64,000 bases of DNA from Chlamydomonas reinhardtii (lineage: Eukaryota > Chlorophyta > Chlorophyceae > Chlamydomonadales > Chlamydomonadaceae): assembly GCF_000002595.2 (NCBI RefSeq), contig NC_057015.1:3565955-3629954 (forward strand). The letters are read 5' to 3'. The position numbers were made by a program, and so were the translations under genes. The notes below the pieces were generated by a model. It was not told the origin of the DNA. It was given only the letters and a program-made list of their open reading frames with translations, and made no database searches. This document shows, piece by piece, positions 22,738 to 34,313 of the stretch (position 1 is the first letter of the stretch; every line of letters begins with the position of its first letter).

Positions 22738-23844
22738 TTACAGAGCACCGGCCTCCTGCAGCAGCTTCTTCAGGGTGCCGTTGGCGGCGGCGGCGGCGGT
22801 GTCATCGCCACCGCCCAGGAACTTCCCGCCCACGAACACGCGGGGCACGGAGCGGGCCCCCGTCAGCTCGCGCAGGGCGTCCTGCATCTCGTCCATGTCG
22901 GCACGGCCGTCCAGCTGCAGTCGGGGAGGGGCGCACACAGCGTCGCAGCATGTCATGAACTGGGAGGAGGGGGGTGAGGCAACTTGCCGCGGCCGCGGTG
23001 TGGGCGCCAACTGGCAGGTGCGCATGATTGCATTCCGGCCAGTACCGCACAGCCCCAACATTGCCGGAGCAGCGGAGTGACCGAAGCTCTTGATATGCGT
23101 GTGTTCTTTCACTCTCGCGAGGCGGGCTAATGGCGTTGCCTCAGCCACGTACCTGCACGCTAGGGAATCCCCACCCACTAACCCACCTCGATGACGGTGT
23201 ACTGGCTGGGCTGCAGGAACTGGTTGATGGAGCTCTTGGCCTTCATGCAGTAGGGGCAGTGAGTCTTGCTGCGAGCGGGGTAGAGGCGAGAGCGGGCAGC
23301 CGAAAGTTGGCGAGCAAGTGAGCCGCAGGGATGACCCCGGGGAAGGCTACTGCTACTGCTAGGCAATCGTAACGCTGCGTGCGCTGGGGACAAGGGGCCT
23401 GCCGCGTGCTATCGCACCCCGCCCCTAGCTGGTTTGAAGCAACGTAATTACACCAGCGCACATCGCTGGTGCTGCGGTGTCCGCACCTGTACACGACCAC
23501 CTGAACAGGAGGGCAGGGGCCGAAGGGGCGCGGGAGGGGGTCGGGTCAAGACTAGAGGTTCGCAGGCCGGGTCATACACGTGCGCGGCCCCGCACTGCGA
23601 CCCAGATGCCAGCAGCTGTAATGCAAGTGCTTGCGCCCCTGCAGTTTGGAGGGTTCATTCGCGGCGTGCCCGCGCTCGCCCTGCCGCATTTCCCGGGCCC
23701 ATCCAACCCCACGCGCGCGCGTCGCCTTGCCTTGTTCTTGGCAACCGTCTCCCTAATTGAGTCCAGCTTGGTTGCCATAGCGCGAGTGACAAGAGTCCGC
23801 CGGCCAGCGACCGAGGCGAAGGCAGCAGAACGAGTAGCGAGCAT
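22738..23844 (-). CDS. Dithiol (CPYC) glutaredoxin with organelle-type N-terminus
   Basis: Glutathione-dependent disulfide oxidoreductase. Four exons close in phase to 128 residues: 23844-23731, 23500-23487, 23268-23187, 22914-22738 (TAA). The second exon is only 14 nt and supplies VVVY plus part of Ser, producing KVVVYSKTHCPYCMKAK with the CPYC active site. The intron before it uses a GC donor (AAG|gcaagg). Downstream family motifs are TGARSVPRVFVGGKFLGGGD (the TVP cis-Pro and GG glutathione-site motifs) and a helical C-terminus (LKKLLQEAG). The first 22 residues (MLATRSAAFASVAGRRTLVT) look like a mitochondrial or plastid presequence. Met23 (MATKLDS) would give a cytosolic form, so dual targeting from two starts is possible. 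That point is inference. Confidence 0.93.
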
Positions 23845-25893
23845 TTTGTTGTTCGTTGTAGAAAACGAAAGGCGCGAATATGACCTATAAATAAAGTATG
23901 ATGATCTGGAGGGACCGGGATAGTCTACAATGCCGACGGGAACGTGTGGGCAATGCAGGGCGGCGACTCAGCCACACCTGACACTGCCACCCACCGTCAC
24001 CGATTGGCCACTGCCTAACACCGTTAGCCACTGCCGAACACCGCCCACTCAGCCCTTCTTCACCTGTCCATACTCCAAACTGCTCCACCTCTGCCTGCGC
24101 CTTCACGAGACGGACCTGATGCCGGCTAGCGACCGTAATGCATAAACCCCCGTTTATTAGCTGACACCGCACGCACCTCCTCCTTCCCGGCGTGCCCTTC
24201 TACGTGGGGGCCCCAGCTCTTTTGACGCGCCGCCTCCGGGGCTTGAGCTCATGTTTATCCCAACAATCAGCAAGCCCTCCATCCAGCGCGATTGCGCGGC
24301 TTATGAGGGTGGCCGGTATATGCTCAAGTTCAAACGCATGCGTTATGCTACCCGCCGCAACACGAGTTGAACACGTCTGTACTAGGTTTCCGGGCCTAGG
24401 TTTCTACAAGGACAGGAATGCACGTCGTGCTCACCACCTTGTAACCACACACAACATGTACTCTCTGCCGGCGGAAGTTAACCTTCATCCTGCCTCGCTC
24501 CTCGCGTGTTCCATTCATGCCTGCAGCAGCCTATCACTGTCCTCCATCCCTCACACATATAGACAAGACGCGGGCCACCACCAGCGCGCAGTGCATTCAT
24601 CACCTTGTTTGCTGCCCAAACAATGAAGTCCATAGCATTCATCCCGAGCCACGGTTCGCAATGATGCGCAACTAGGCTCTGCACCCAGTCGTTTTAGCAC
24701 CGGGAAGCTGTTAATCCCCCGTCACGCCGTCAATCCGCATTGCCTCCCCCACACTTCCACTTCCCGCGCCTGCTGCATGCGGCACACACGCACTCTGCTC
24801 AAGCAATCACACCACACGCACATCTGCGCAGGACTCGCACGGCGCGCTGCCAGCCTACCCAAGCTTGCCCAACACGCTGGGTTTGGTCACACACACATAC
24901 ACACACTCCAGCACTCAGTCGTAGCGCAAGCATGGGCAGGACTACATACCGCGGCATACGGACCCTCAACACTTCATAAGTGTGTTGCCATTATGGGGTA
25001 GCAGTCCTCGCCATTTTGTTATGCCATCTACCCCTTGCCTGCCACGTTGCCCGCCACCCAGCCCCGCCCGTCGGCAGCAACTCAAGTCCCGTGTAACGGG
25101 GAGCATTCGGCCTTTACGGCACCCTAAAGCGGCACAGCACTCAAGCACGTGCACTAACCGGGGTGAGGCGGCTCTCACGCCACAAAATCGAACCTGTGAA
25201 AACTCGATTGGCTTGACGCAATGAAGCGCCCAGATAAGCATACAGGATGCCACCTCCATACACCGCGCCCCACATCATCACCCGACCCCCTGCTGCTGTG
25301 CTCCCGGGACAGCGCCAGCGGCCGGCCAAACTAGCATAAATAAACATTACATCCGAGCGCCGCTAACCACCTACCGCTGGAGCTTTCGCGCCAAGCCTGA
25401 AACTACCGTACTGATAGCCACGTGAGCTTACGAACATACCCACACGCGTCTCCATTCCATACGTTTCTTGCTCTTCCTCCTCCTCAGCATCTGCATGGTT
25501 TACGGCTTATCGGTACCGCGTTTAAAGCATGCGAGATAACATCATACCCAGCCAACGCTGCCGGCGCATGCCCAAAAGACTAGCATGATGAAATTGCTGC
25601 CAGTACTGGCGCAGTATGCAGCCTCCTCAGTACTACATTGCTTCATAAGACATCCCGACACGGCTGCGTACAAACACGCAACGTTGCTCAGAGAAGGGGC
25701 GTTATTCAAGTGCATATGCCTCAGCCGGGACCCCGCGCTGCCTCACATGGCCTCGCGATGGGGATCGGCATGGCAACCAATGCAAAGTGTGCATGCAGCG
25801 AGTGAGCCATACCGACCGGCCTCTCTGTCCCCGTGCACGCCAGCCACTTGTGACACCAGCCAGAGCTGCCTGAGCTGGGCCACTCCAGGCGCA
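23845..25893. other. 2 kb intergenic region
   Basis: Contains the glutaredoxin promoter side and the 3' UTR of the TMUB-like gene (both minus strand). A minus-strand TGTAA lies at 25347-25351. Open frames here have no protein-like composition and no splice signals that join. No repeat or RNA gene recognised. Confidence 0.45.
25347..25351 (-). terminator. Possible TGTAA poly(A) signal of the TMUB-like gene
   Basis: TTACA on the plus strand, about 545 bases after the stop at 25894. Confidence 0.35.
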
Positions 25894-27130
25894 TCAGGTG
25901 TTTGGCCGCACCCGCGCCGGCGGCCGCGGCGGGATTTCCCCATTGAACGGCTGCCGCTGCCATGCCTGCTGCCCTGCCACTGCCGTCGAGTGCCCCATCG
26001 CCGGGTCATATGGACCCCCGCCGGGCCGCACCGGCGGCGGCTGGGGGTGCAGGAAGGTGGGCCAGGGCAGGTAGCTGAGGACGCACGGGATGAGGAACGC
26101 CACCGTCATCATCACCAGCATCACCACGCTGGTGCGGTCAAACATGTGAGCTGCATGGGGCAAGCGCAAATGTACAGTGCCAGCAGGCGTCAAGACGGGT
26201 CAGCCGTTCATCAGTAAGCCTGGACGTATGCGATATCGGCGGTATGGGATTGGGCGTGCGCCTGGCTTGGCCTCTGTATGCAATCTTCCACAAACGACAT
26301 AACCCTTCGCGTGGGTAACTACGGTATCTCACCGTAGAAGACGAAGAGCAGCCACAAAAGTGCCAGGATAGATCCAAAGATCCACATTAGAACCGTCCCG
26401 GGGTCCACGACATCCAGCTGCAGGGTGCATTGGTGCCAGCAAGTATGGCAGCAGCGTGAACAAGGCTGTCATCACCTCCCATGGATACCGAAACCCAAAT
26501 CCCCGATTCCAGCATCAGGCCGGTCTCAGCGCAAGCCACTGTTAGTCTCACCCAGTCCACCGGCGGCTGCTCAACAACGGGCGGCGGTGGTGGCGCCGGC
26601 TGCGGCTGCACCACCTTCCGCGGCGGTGCGGGCGGCGGCCGCACCGGCTGCGAGTCCACGACCATGCAATGCAGCACGCGGCCAGGTGCTTTGGACACAT
26701 CGTCGTCTGCGTGTAAAGTGCACAGGCATGTTCAGCGCCCGTGGCTGCAGGCGTCAAGGTAGTACGGCTGTGCGGCTCTGTCTGGGGAGGTACCACACAG
26801 GGCCGCTGGCGTAACTTGCTTAGGCCGCTTACCCGCGAACAGCTCGCGCCCGGCGCACAGAACCCGCAAAAACTTTCCAGGCGGTAGCTCTTTCACCTTG
26901 GAGACCTGCGTGGGGCAGAACACGTAGCAGCGTCGTCACCTGCTTGCAGAGTTACATGGGCCCCATCCATGCATCCAAAAGCCGTGCTACGAGCGCGCAA
27001 CGCAACATGAGCATGAAGACATACCTACCTCTGCTACCAGCAATTCCATCCTGTCGCCGCTGCTGACCCGAACCAGTACATCGGGCTCGTGCTCCGCGCC
27101 CACGAACTTGATCCGAAATTCGGTGCTCAT
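25894..27130 (-). CDS. TMUB-like transmembrane ubiquitin-fold protein
   Basis: Five exons close in phase to 223 residues: 27130-27029, 26905-26833, 26706-26552, 26417-26333, 26150-25894 (TGA). Residues 1-75 read as a ubiquitin-like fold (FRIKFVGAEHEPDVLVRVSS, GDRMELLVAEVSKVKELPPG, KFLRVLCAGRELFADDD) ending in APGRVLHCMVVDSQP, which parallels the VLHCHVS strand of human TMUB1/2. A Pro-rich linker follows (PPPAPPRKVVQPQPAPPPPP), then two hydrophobic helices (VLMWIFGSILALLWLLFVFY and VVMLVMMTVAFLIPCVLSYL) and a Pro-rich tail. The order UBL, Pro linker, two C-terminal membrane helices matches the TMUB/HOPS family; animal members have been linked to ER-associated degradation. Its start lies 353 bases from that of the divergent giant gene. 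Confidence 0.82.
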
Positions 27131-27483
27131 ATTGCCTATGTGCAGCGCATGTACATATCAAGGCAGCATCCCCGCTTTTGCGGGCTTCTGGTTCCAGCAC
27201 CTTCTGTTCTGGCTGATAATGCAAATATGAAATCAGCTTTTGTATCGGCCGGGGATACAGTGGCCCAGAGCCGGGCAGAACTGTTTTGCCGAATTGCGAG
27301 TTCAGGGCGCGATTGGCTCTCGGGCAGAGAACCCTATAGCCGATGCCCAAAAAGCGCTTATGAAATAAACCGCTTGAAATGCTTAAACGTTCTTATGTCT
27401 CGACGATGAGCAGGCGCAGCTCGAGAAATGGTCCTGGAAACGGCCTAGCCAGGCGCCCACGGAGCCCCTAGGCACAAACTGCG
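27131..27483. promoter_or_regulatory. Divergent promoter region between the TMUB-like and giant-protein genes
   Basis: The 353 bases between two divergent ATGs must hold both promoters. An AT-richer stretch (27340-27400) contains gcttatgaaataaaccgcttgaaatgc-type sequence. No core element can be assigned with confidence. Confidence 0.45.
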
Positions 27484-30400
27484 ATGAAGCTGCACCTACT
27501 AACGGGCCTCAGTATAGGGTAAGTTGCACCTTGCGCTTGCCTCGTTGCATGGTTGAACACAATTTCTGTGGGCGTGTCGCAGCCCGTTTGCGCCTCGACG
27601 GAGCGCGTACCGCGCCGTGCTCTCAGACAATGAAAACAAGCGCTTCGTCATCCTTATCTTGCGTGAACAGCCGCAGCAGGTGCGCGTGTGAAGAAACCGG
27701 GGCAGTCCATGCTGTGGACACGGTGTCGGTGCCTCCCACTGCCGCTGCGGCCTTCCCTCAGTGCCTGCCGTTCCCCTTGCTCCCGCCAGTACTTTAAGTC
27801 CTTTATAATCTCTATCCCTTTCTCCCGTAGGCTGACGGCGGACTTGGCCAGGCGCTGCAGCAGTGTCTCGACCGCTTGTGGGACAAATCAAAGGAGAACC
27901 CATTTGCATGGGGAGAAGAAAGCCCCGCCCACAAGGTGTGGCAGGTGCACGATCCGGTTTAACCATATGAACAGCCATATGCTATATGCATGTGCCGGGG
28001 GCTGCGGCATCCGTGGGCATGGAGGACCTTCGGAGACCGGCGCCGTTGTTAACCGCTGCGCTATGCGGCCGCGGCTCTTGAACTTCCCTGGCGCCGCCGC
28101 AAGAGTTGACCGACGGCGTGCGCGTTGACCCGCCGGCTCCCACCGCACACAGGTCGTAGCTCTGGAGCTAGACTGGTCAGCCATCGTGGGCATTGACTAT
28201 CGCTGCCCGCTGCATGACGATGGGCGCCTGACGCTGGAGGCGCGACAGGTCGTCAAGCGGTGCTTCAAGACGGTGCGCCGGGCTGGATACTAGGCCACAC
28301 TTTGCACCAAGGACAGGATGCAGCGGCGGGCGGCTCTATCACGAAGCTGTTTCTGCCGTCTTTTCGTGCTGCAACCCGCTCCTCCGCGCCTTTTTGTCAC
28401 AGGTGGAGGATGCGCGTGACTTTTACTCGCCGGTGCCTGCTCAGGCCACCAGCTCACGCCGCGCCGCACTCTCGGCGGCGCCCACACCCAGCAAGGTTTC
28501 GCTGGAGGGTCACGCCTGGGCGGGTGTGGGCGGCGGCGGTGGCGGCCTTGGTGATGCCGTGATGACTGCACACCTTCAGAGGCCCGGCGCATTAGGGTAG
28601 GCGCTCGTTGATGTGGGTCGCATGCATGGAATTGTACCTTACGCAGCCGAGCGGACCTAAATTTCTCATGCGAAGACGCTATCTGGGTGAAGAATCTAAT
28701 ATGTGCACGTGTATCTGTTGCGCAATCGTTCTTGCCACCGTACCCTGCGCCTGCATCGCATGTGCAGGCAACAGACCTCGCATTCTCCGCGGGAGCACCC
28801 CCGGCCGCGCAGCACAAGCACCTCAAGCGCCTTTGCTGCCGCAGCTGGGTGCGCCGGGCCGTCCCATGCGAGGCCGGACACCACTGGCTGGCGCGCCCTC
28901 AGACGTAGCGCGGCGGGGCCTGCGGCGGCGTCCACAGGGCGCGGACAGGATGCGCAGCTGCGTGAAGAAGCGGCACCTTCCTGGCCGTCCCGCAGTGTCA
29001 GCGCCAGTCGAATGAGCCGGCCGTGCAGTCAGACCGGCCACCGGTCCAGGGTCACGGCACCGGGGGCAGCGAGCTGCTACACGGCAGCTGCGGCCGCAGG
29101 CGCCGGCGGCTGCTTGTCCGCGGACGAGGCGCCGAGCGGCAGCCGAGCGCAGTCGGCCTTCACAGGAGCAGCCGCAGCGGCGGCGTCTGCAGCGGCAGTG
29201 GCACTTAACGCAGCTGCCGCGGCGGCAGCGGGGGGAGCTGAGGGGCTCCGGTGTCTGGCGGCCAGGCGGAGACTGAACCTGAACGTGGAGCTGCCGTCGT
29301 GGGCGTCGGGCGGGACAGCAGACGGTGGGCTGTCGAGCAGGTCGCAGACGGGCACAGGGCGAAGCCGCGATGCCGCTGGTGCGTCGGGGGGCGGTGGTGG
29401 CGGGGGGGGCCTAAGCAAGCCCATGACGCGTGCGGAGATGACCCGCCTGAAGCACGAGGAGGTGTCGTCGCCACGGCGAGTGCGCTCCGTGGACAACCTA
29501 GCAGCCTTTGGGGATCAGCACCAGCAGCACCGGGAACCACACCCGCGGCAGGAGCAGGTCGGGACGAGGGCGGTGGCGGACAGCAGTGACGGCTCCGTCT
29601 GCGCTGCCGCCCGCGACCGGGGAGTTGCCAGCCTGCGGCAGCGCCCATGCTCCACAACCGCGCTGCAGCTAAACGGCCGCAGCCGCAACAGCAGCAGGTC
29701 CCTGCTTGGCGGGGCGGCGGCGGAGCGGGGCTCGGACCTGCACGGGTCCCTGTCAGGCGTTGGGCCCAACCGCGCCTTCAGCGGTGACCTTGACGCCGTG
29801 ACCGCGCCGTACAACGCGCGCCTAGCCGCAGCGCGCGAGGCCGCCTACCGGCGGAGCTGTGACGCGGAGGCGCTGGCGGCGGCCCGTGTGCATGCGCGGC
29901 AGCACGGCGGCGCAAGCAGCACACGGAGCGTGCACTACCACCGGTCGCCGCCAGGGTGGGGCACATCGTGGGAGGACCTCAGCCGTCTGGCCGCCGCAGC
30001 CGGCAGCAGCGGTGACCCCGGCAGCGCACTCAGTGCGGGCAGCGGCGGCCGGGCCGCTGCAGCCGCAGCGGGGACAAGCGGCGTGGGCGACTCCGGGCCG
30101 GCCGTGGCCGCGGCGGCCGCGGCTGACGATGTGCCTCGTGCAAGCCGGTGGACGGTACCCAGTGGCACCTATCGCGCCTGCACGTTGGTACTCAGCTTTC
30201 GGGACCCGTTCTTGCCGCAGATGCTGCGCCGCTTTGTGAAGGTGCGCGTGTGCGGGGGTGGTCAAACTCGAACCGCCAGGCCTACGACTTGCCTAGGAGC
30301 TGTAAGCCAAATATACTGTAGTGCAGGGGTGTACACGTATGATTTACAACGCATGTACATGACGCACCCTCGCCTGTCCCACGCCAATGCGCAGAGCGAC

Positions 30401-33400
30401 ATTCGCCTGCTGAAGCTGTACGAGAGCGGGCTGCCACCCTGGTGAGTTAGGGCGGACGTGGGATCCACCAGACGAGGCCTTTGTGGCCCCTGCGGCATCG
30501 TGGGTCACGATGCAAACTGCAATCCTGGCTGAGCGTATGCAGGCATGGTTGACGTGTGCGGGTATCTGTCGGCGGTCGTGTGCGCGGCATTGAATGTGTC
30601 CCCCATACGCACAGGGCCATGCTGATGCCGTGCTACGGGTTGCCGTACCGGCCGTGGATGCGGCGGGCGGCCTGGCTGGCCTTCCTGGCCATCTCCGTGG
30701 TTTCCATGGCCGCCGGCTTCTACGACCTGTGGCGGAACGTGAGCCTATCATGAGCGCTTGCTGGTATTGGAATGACGCGTTTGCGCGTGTGGAAGTGTAC
30801 GTGTGCAGCTGCCCTTGACCAGCTGTGCCGCATTTTAGCACCTTGGCATGCAACCGGTAGCACAGCTTCATACCAGCCACTTCTTATCAGCCAGTCCATT
30901 GCTTATTCCCTGCAGGTGCCGTTCCTGAAGCAGGTGGTGACCGCCATCGCCTCGCGCCTCTACCTGCCGGCCGCCGAGTTCTGGGACCGCCTCAGCGACT
31001 GGCTGGAGCGCCACACGCAGCTGCGCATGAGCATCCTGCTCACCTACCTGTTCAGCAAGTCGCCGCTGCTGGTGTCCTTCATGCGCGCGCTCCGCAGCCT
31101 GGCGGCGCTGCTGCAGCAGCTGCTGGCGCCGGCCCTCGCGGCGCTGGGCGCGGCCCTGGCGCCCGTGGCGTCGCTGCTGCAGGCGGTGGCGGCTGGGCTG
31201 GGCGGCGGCGTGGCGGCAGCGGCGGGTGCGGTGGCGCAGGCGGCGGCGCCCGTGGTCGCGGCGGCGGCGGCTTACGGCTCTGAGGCCGCAGCATTCGCGG
31301 GCATGGTGCTGGGGCCGCCGGCGCGGGCGGTGTGGGGCGTGGCGGTGCTGGTGGCGCAGCTGGTGCGGCTGGTGGCGGCGCTGTTGGGCATGGTGCTGGT
31401 GGGGCCCGTGCAGCTGGCCTACACGGTGGGGGGCGCGCTGAGCTGGGCGGGCGGCGAGCTGGCGGAGCAGGTGGCGGCGGCGTGGCAGGGCCTGGTGTGG
31501 GCGCTGCAGTGGACCGTCACGCTGGGCCGCGCGGCGCAGCGCGTGGCGCCAGCGATGCAGGCCGGCGCACGGGCGGCGGCGTCGGCTGCGCGGGCAGCGG
31601 GTGCGGCGGGCGGTGCTACCGGCGGCGCCGTGGGCGGTCTGACGTCGGGCGTGGCGGTGTGGCAGTGGCTGGGGCTTGAGGTGGTGGGCGCGTACAATGC
31701 AGTGCGCCTGACCTTCGTGCAGGCGCTCAAGTCCTTCCAGGCAAGTTGCCGCAGCCACGGCCGAGCACATTGTCTTTAGCCTGGTACAGCCAGGCGCTAG
31801 ACCAACGCTGTACATGTTTGGGTAGTTCTGTATGGGCGGTACATGCCGTCCGCTTGACCCAACCTTTCTGTCCTCGGCGCCGCTCCCGCTCCCGGTCTCC
31901 TCCTCGCTCGTTTGCATTGGGTTCGGTTTAATTTGGGCTGCCATCTAAAACCCCGCCCACTACCCGCAGGCCGTCATGAACTTCCTGTGCACGGTGGCGT
32001 GTGTGACGGTGCAGCACCGCGTGTCGCTGCTGCTTCAACTGCGCCGCTTCCTCACGCGCCAGAAGGGCCGGCTACCGGCCGCCGTCGCCGCCTCCGTGCC
32101 GCTGCCGTCCTTCGTCAGCATGCCCTCCTTCGACGGCGGCGGCTCCTCCTCGGGCGGCCCCCAAGCCCGCTCGTCTTATTCGCTCACGCTGTCCACCTCA
32201 GGCAACCTGGCCAGCCTGCTCTCTGGCCACTCCAACGGTGGCGGAGCCAGCGGGCACCTGCCTTCGGTGTTCAGTCGCGGCCTGTCGGGGGTTCTGGAGG
32301 CCGAGGCGGAGGCGGACGAGTCGTCAATGAGCTTGCCGGGCGGCGCGTCGCCGGGCGGAATGTACCACTACAGATACGTCGCTGTGGCGGCGGCCGCGGC
32401 AGCGGCTGCCGGAGGTGACAGCAGTGAGCCGGACAGCGGCGACATGCGGGTGCTAATGGCGGCCATGATGCAGCGCGAGCAGGCGGAGGCAGAGACAGGA
32501 ATGGATATGCGGGGAGAGGAAGCGCTGGGCCGGCGGCTCGAAACTGGCGCCGGCGGTGTGGCGCACGGCGGCGCGTTGTTCCGCGGCTCTGCCGCGGCGG
32601 GGCTGCGGCGGCGGCATGTCGGGGGAGATGGCAGGGGCCACGCTGGCCGCAGCGAGCCGCTGCTGCAGCGCCAGCTGTCAGCTGTGGACGAGTCGGAGCA
32701 CGAGGGCCTGTCTGGGCCGCAGGGGCGATGGCCCTGGGGTGGTAGTGGCGGCGGCGGCCCCACTGGAGGGCCCGGCACCAACCACGCGTCGGCGCGCCGG
32801 CACACCGCGGACGAGGCGGCGGGCAGCTGGCAGCACGCCAGCTGGGATGCGCTGCGGGGATCAGAGCGGGGCAGCAGGCACGAGGAGGAGGAGGAGGAGG
32901 AGGAGGACGAGGAGGAGAAGGCGCCAGGGTATTGGCGGGCGGCGGCTAAGGCCTTGTCCGCGTCACTGAACAGCGCAGAGCAAGGGCGCAACCAACGGGG
33001 CTCTGGGCGTGGCCAAAAGCCCCAGCACGCCTCCGCAGGAGAGGGCCTTGCCCAGGGGCAAAGACAGGAGCCGCGACAAGGGAAGAAGAAGCGGCAGCAG
33101 AAGCAGCCCCACACGCGACGCGTGGAGGGGCACACCTCTTCAGGCGAGGCCGTGCATGAACGCGGCAGTGGCAGTAGCAGTGGCGGAGGAGGCGGCCTGG
33201 CGGGCGGCCCGCCCCTGGTGCGCGCGGAACCAGCGCCGCACATTGCCAGGCATGGGGCGTCCGGTGGCGTGCCCCGTGTCGAGGGCACTTTCACGGTGTT
33301 GGGTGGGATGCCAGCGCCGGCGCCGGAGGACATTCCACTGGCGCGGCATCTGCGGTCGTCTTCGGCGCCGTTGGTCGCGAGGCCGCAGGATGCGGGCTCC

Positions 33401-33676
33401 TCCCCAGCGACCTTTCCAGCACTGGTGCCTGGAGCAGCGGGCAGTAGGAAGCAGCTACTGAACGGACTTGGGGCCAGCAGCTCTGCGGAGGCTCAAGTGT
33501 CTGGCGCAACTTCAGGAGAAGTTGCCACTGGCGGGCCGGCGCGGCAGCATCGCCCGAGTGACGGTGGCTGCTCCCAGCCGCCAGCGTTGGGCAATAACGG
33601 TAACGGGCCGGCGGGGCGGGCAAGTACGCAGCAGGGGATGCTGCAGAAGCAGCGGGCCGTTCCCGCGGCGTGCTGA
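27484..33676 (+). CDS. Giant predicted membrane protein, unknown family (1575 residues)
   Basis: Ten exons close in phase: 27484-27518, 27583-27679, 27831-27935, 28153-28272, 28403-28596, 28768-30241, 30395-30441, 30615-30738, 30916-31740, 31970-33676 (TGA). Start MKLHLLTGLSIG splices to PFAPRRSAYRAVLSDNENKR. The N-terminal about 140 residues look globular (FVILILREQPQQ, ELDWSAIVGIDYRCPLHDDG, VVKRCFKTVEDARDFYSPV). Residues about 185-640 are low-complexity Ala/Ser/Gly/Arg. A second ordered part begins near SGTYRACTLVLSFRDPFLPQ and leads to a hydrophobic helix at about 709-729 (WLAFLAISVVSMAAGFYDLW), a helical stretch (RHTQLRMSILLTYLFSKSPL), a long Ala/Gly/Val amphipathic or membrane-like stretch (about 790-990) and VMNFLCTVACVTVQHRVSLL. 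The C-terminal 500 residues are disordered and contain a poly-Glu run. The intron after 31740 has a GC donor (CAG|gcaagt). The final exon may hide further introns. I do not recognise the family. TGTAA follows at 33784. Confidence 0.72.
31741..31969 (+). other. GC-AG intron in the giant-protein gene
   Basis: Donor CAG|gcaagt and acceptor cccgcag|GCC are the only pair that keeps the frame (TFVQALKSFQ|AVMNFL). The 3' half (31895-31955) resembles an intron of the next gene at 44965-45020. Confidence 0.75.
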
Positions 33677-33783
33677 ATTGACGGCTGCCCTGGTGGGTAG
33701 AGGTGGAGCGGGAGTACAATTTAGGGAATGTCTTTCATATGGGGCTCACGCACTGGCATGTGGCCTCTGCTTCGACAACCTGC

Positions 33784-33788
33784 TGTAA
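33784..33788 (+). terminator. Likely TGTAA poly(A) signal of the first giant gene
   Basis: TGTAA 108 bases after the stop; further TGTAA copies sit in the 34228-34296 repeat. Confidence 0.5.
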
Positions 33789-34227
33789 ACGCCAGATTCT
33801 TTTACACTTCGAGCACTGCGTCATTTGGCAGTCGGCCCTCCTGTATGCATATGTTTTGATGCCCCGCCTTATTGGCGGGCGCCGTGTCGACAGGAACTGT
33901 ATGTAGACTTGGATGCCGTGTCTATTGCGGCCCGTCAGTGGATACGGACGCGTTTTGGGCAGGATTGATGTTTGCGCATGGACTGCGGGAGATGGGGGCG
34001 GTCCGGTTGTTTTACTTCACCGTTGAAACTTTGAGGCACAGACGAGTAAGAATGCGGTGCGAACAAGTTGAACTGTAGTATGTGAGGCAAGTGACCGTCG
34101 GCAGCCTTGGACGGGTCGCTCTGCCGCTTGACGGGGGCACGTCGTAAGCGGCCGTATGCGGCCGTACGCGATCATTCCGTGAAGAGGGGCGAGGAGCGCA
34201 CATGCATCGGCTCGGTGTTTGGATAGC

Positions 34228-34296
34228 GTAGTTGCTGTGTAACACAGGTTGTAGTTTCTGTGTAACACAGGTTGTAGTTGCTATGTAACACAGGTC
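34228..34296 (+). repeat. 23-bp x3 tandem repeat directly upstream of second giant gene start
   Basis: Units gtagttgctgtgtaacacag + gtt, with one or two differences per copy, end 17 bases before the ATG at 34314. Each unit contains TGTAA. Confidence 0.85.
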
Positions 34297-34313
34297 GAGT
34301 TGCAACATGAACC

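Larger units (their letters stand above)
33677..34313. other. Spacer between the two giant genes
   Basis: Holds the 3' UTR of the upstream gene (TGTAA at 33784) and the 5' flank of the downstream gene. The last part carries a 23-bp triplication. Confidence 0.55.
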
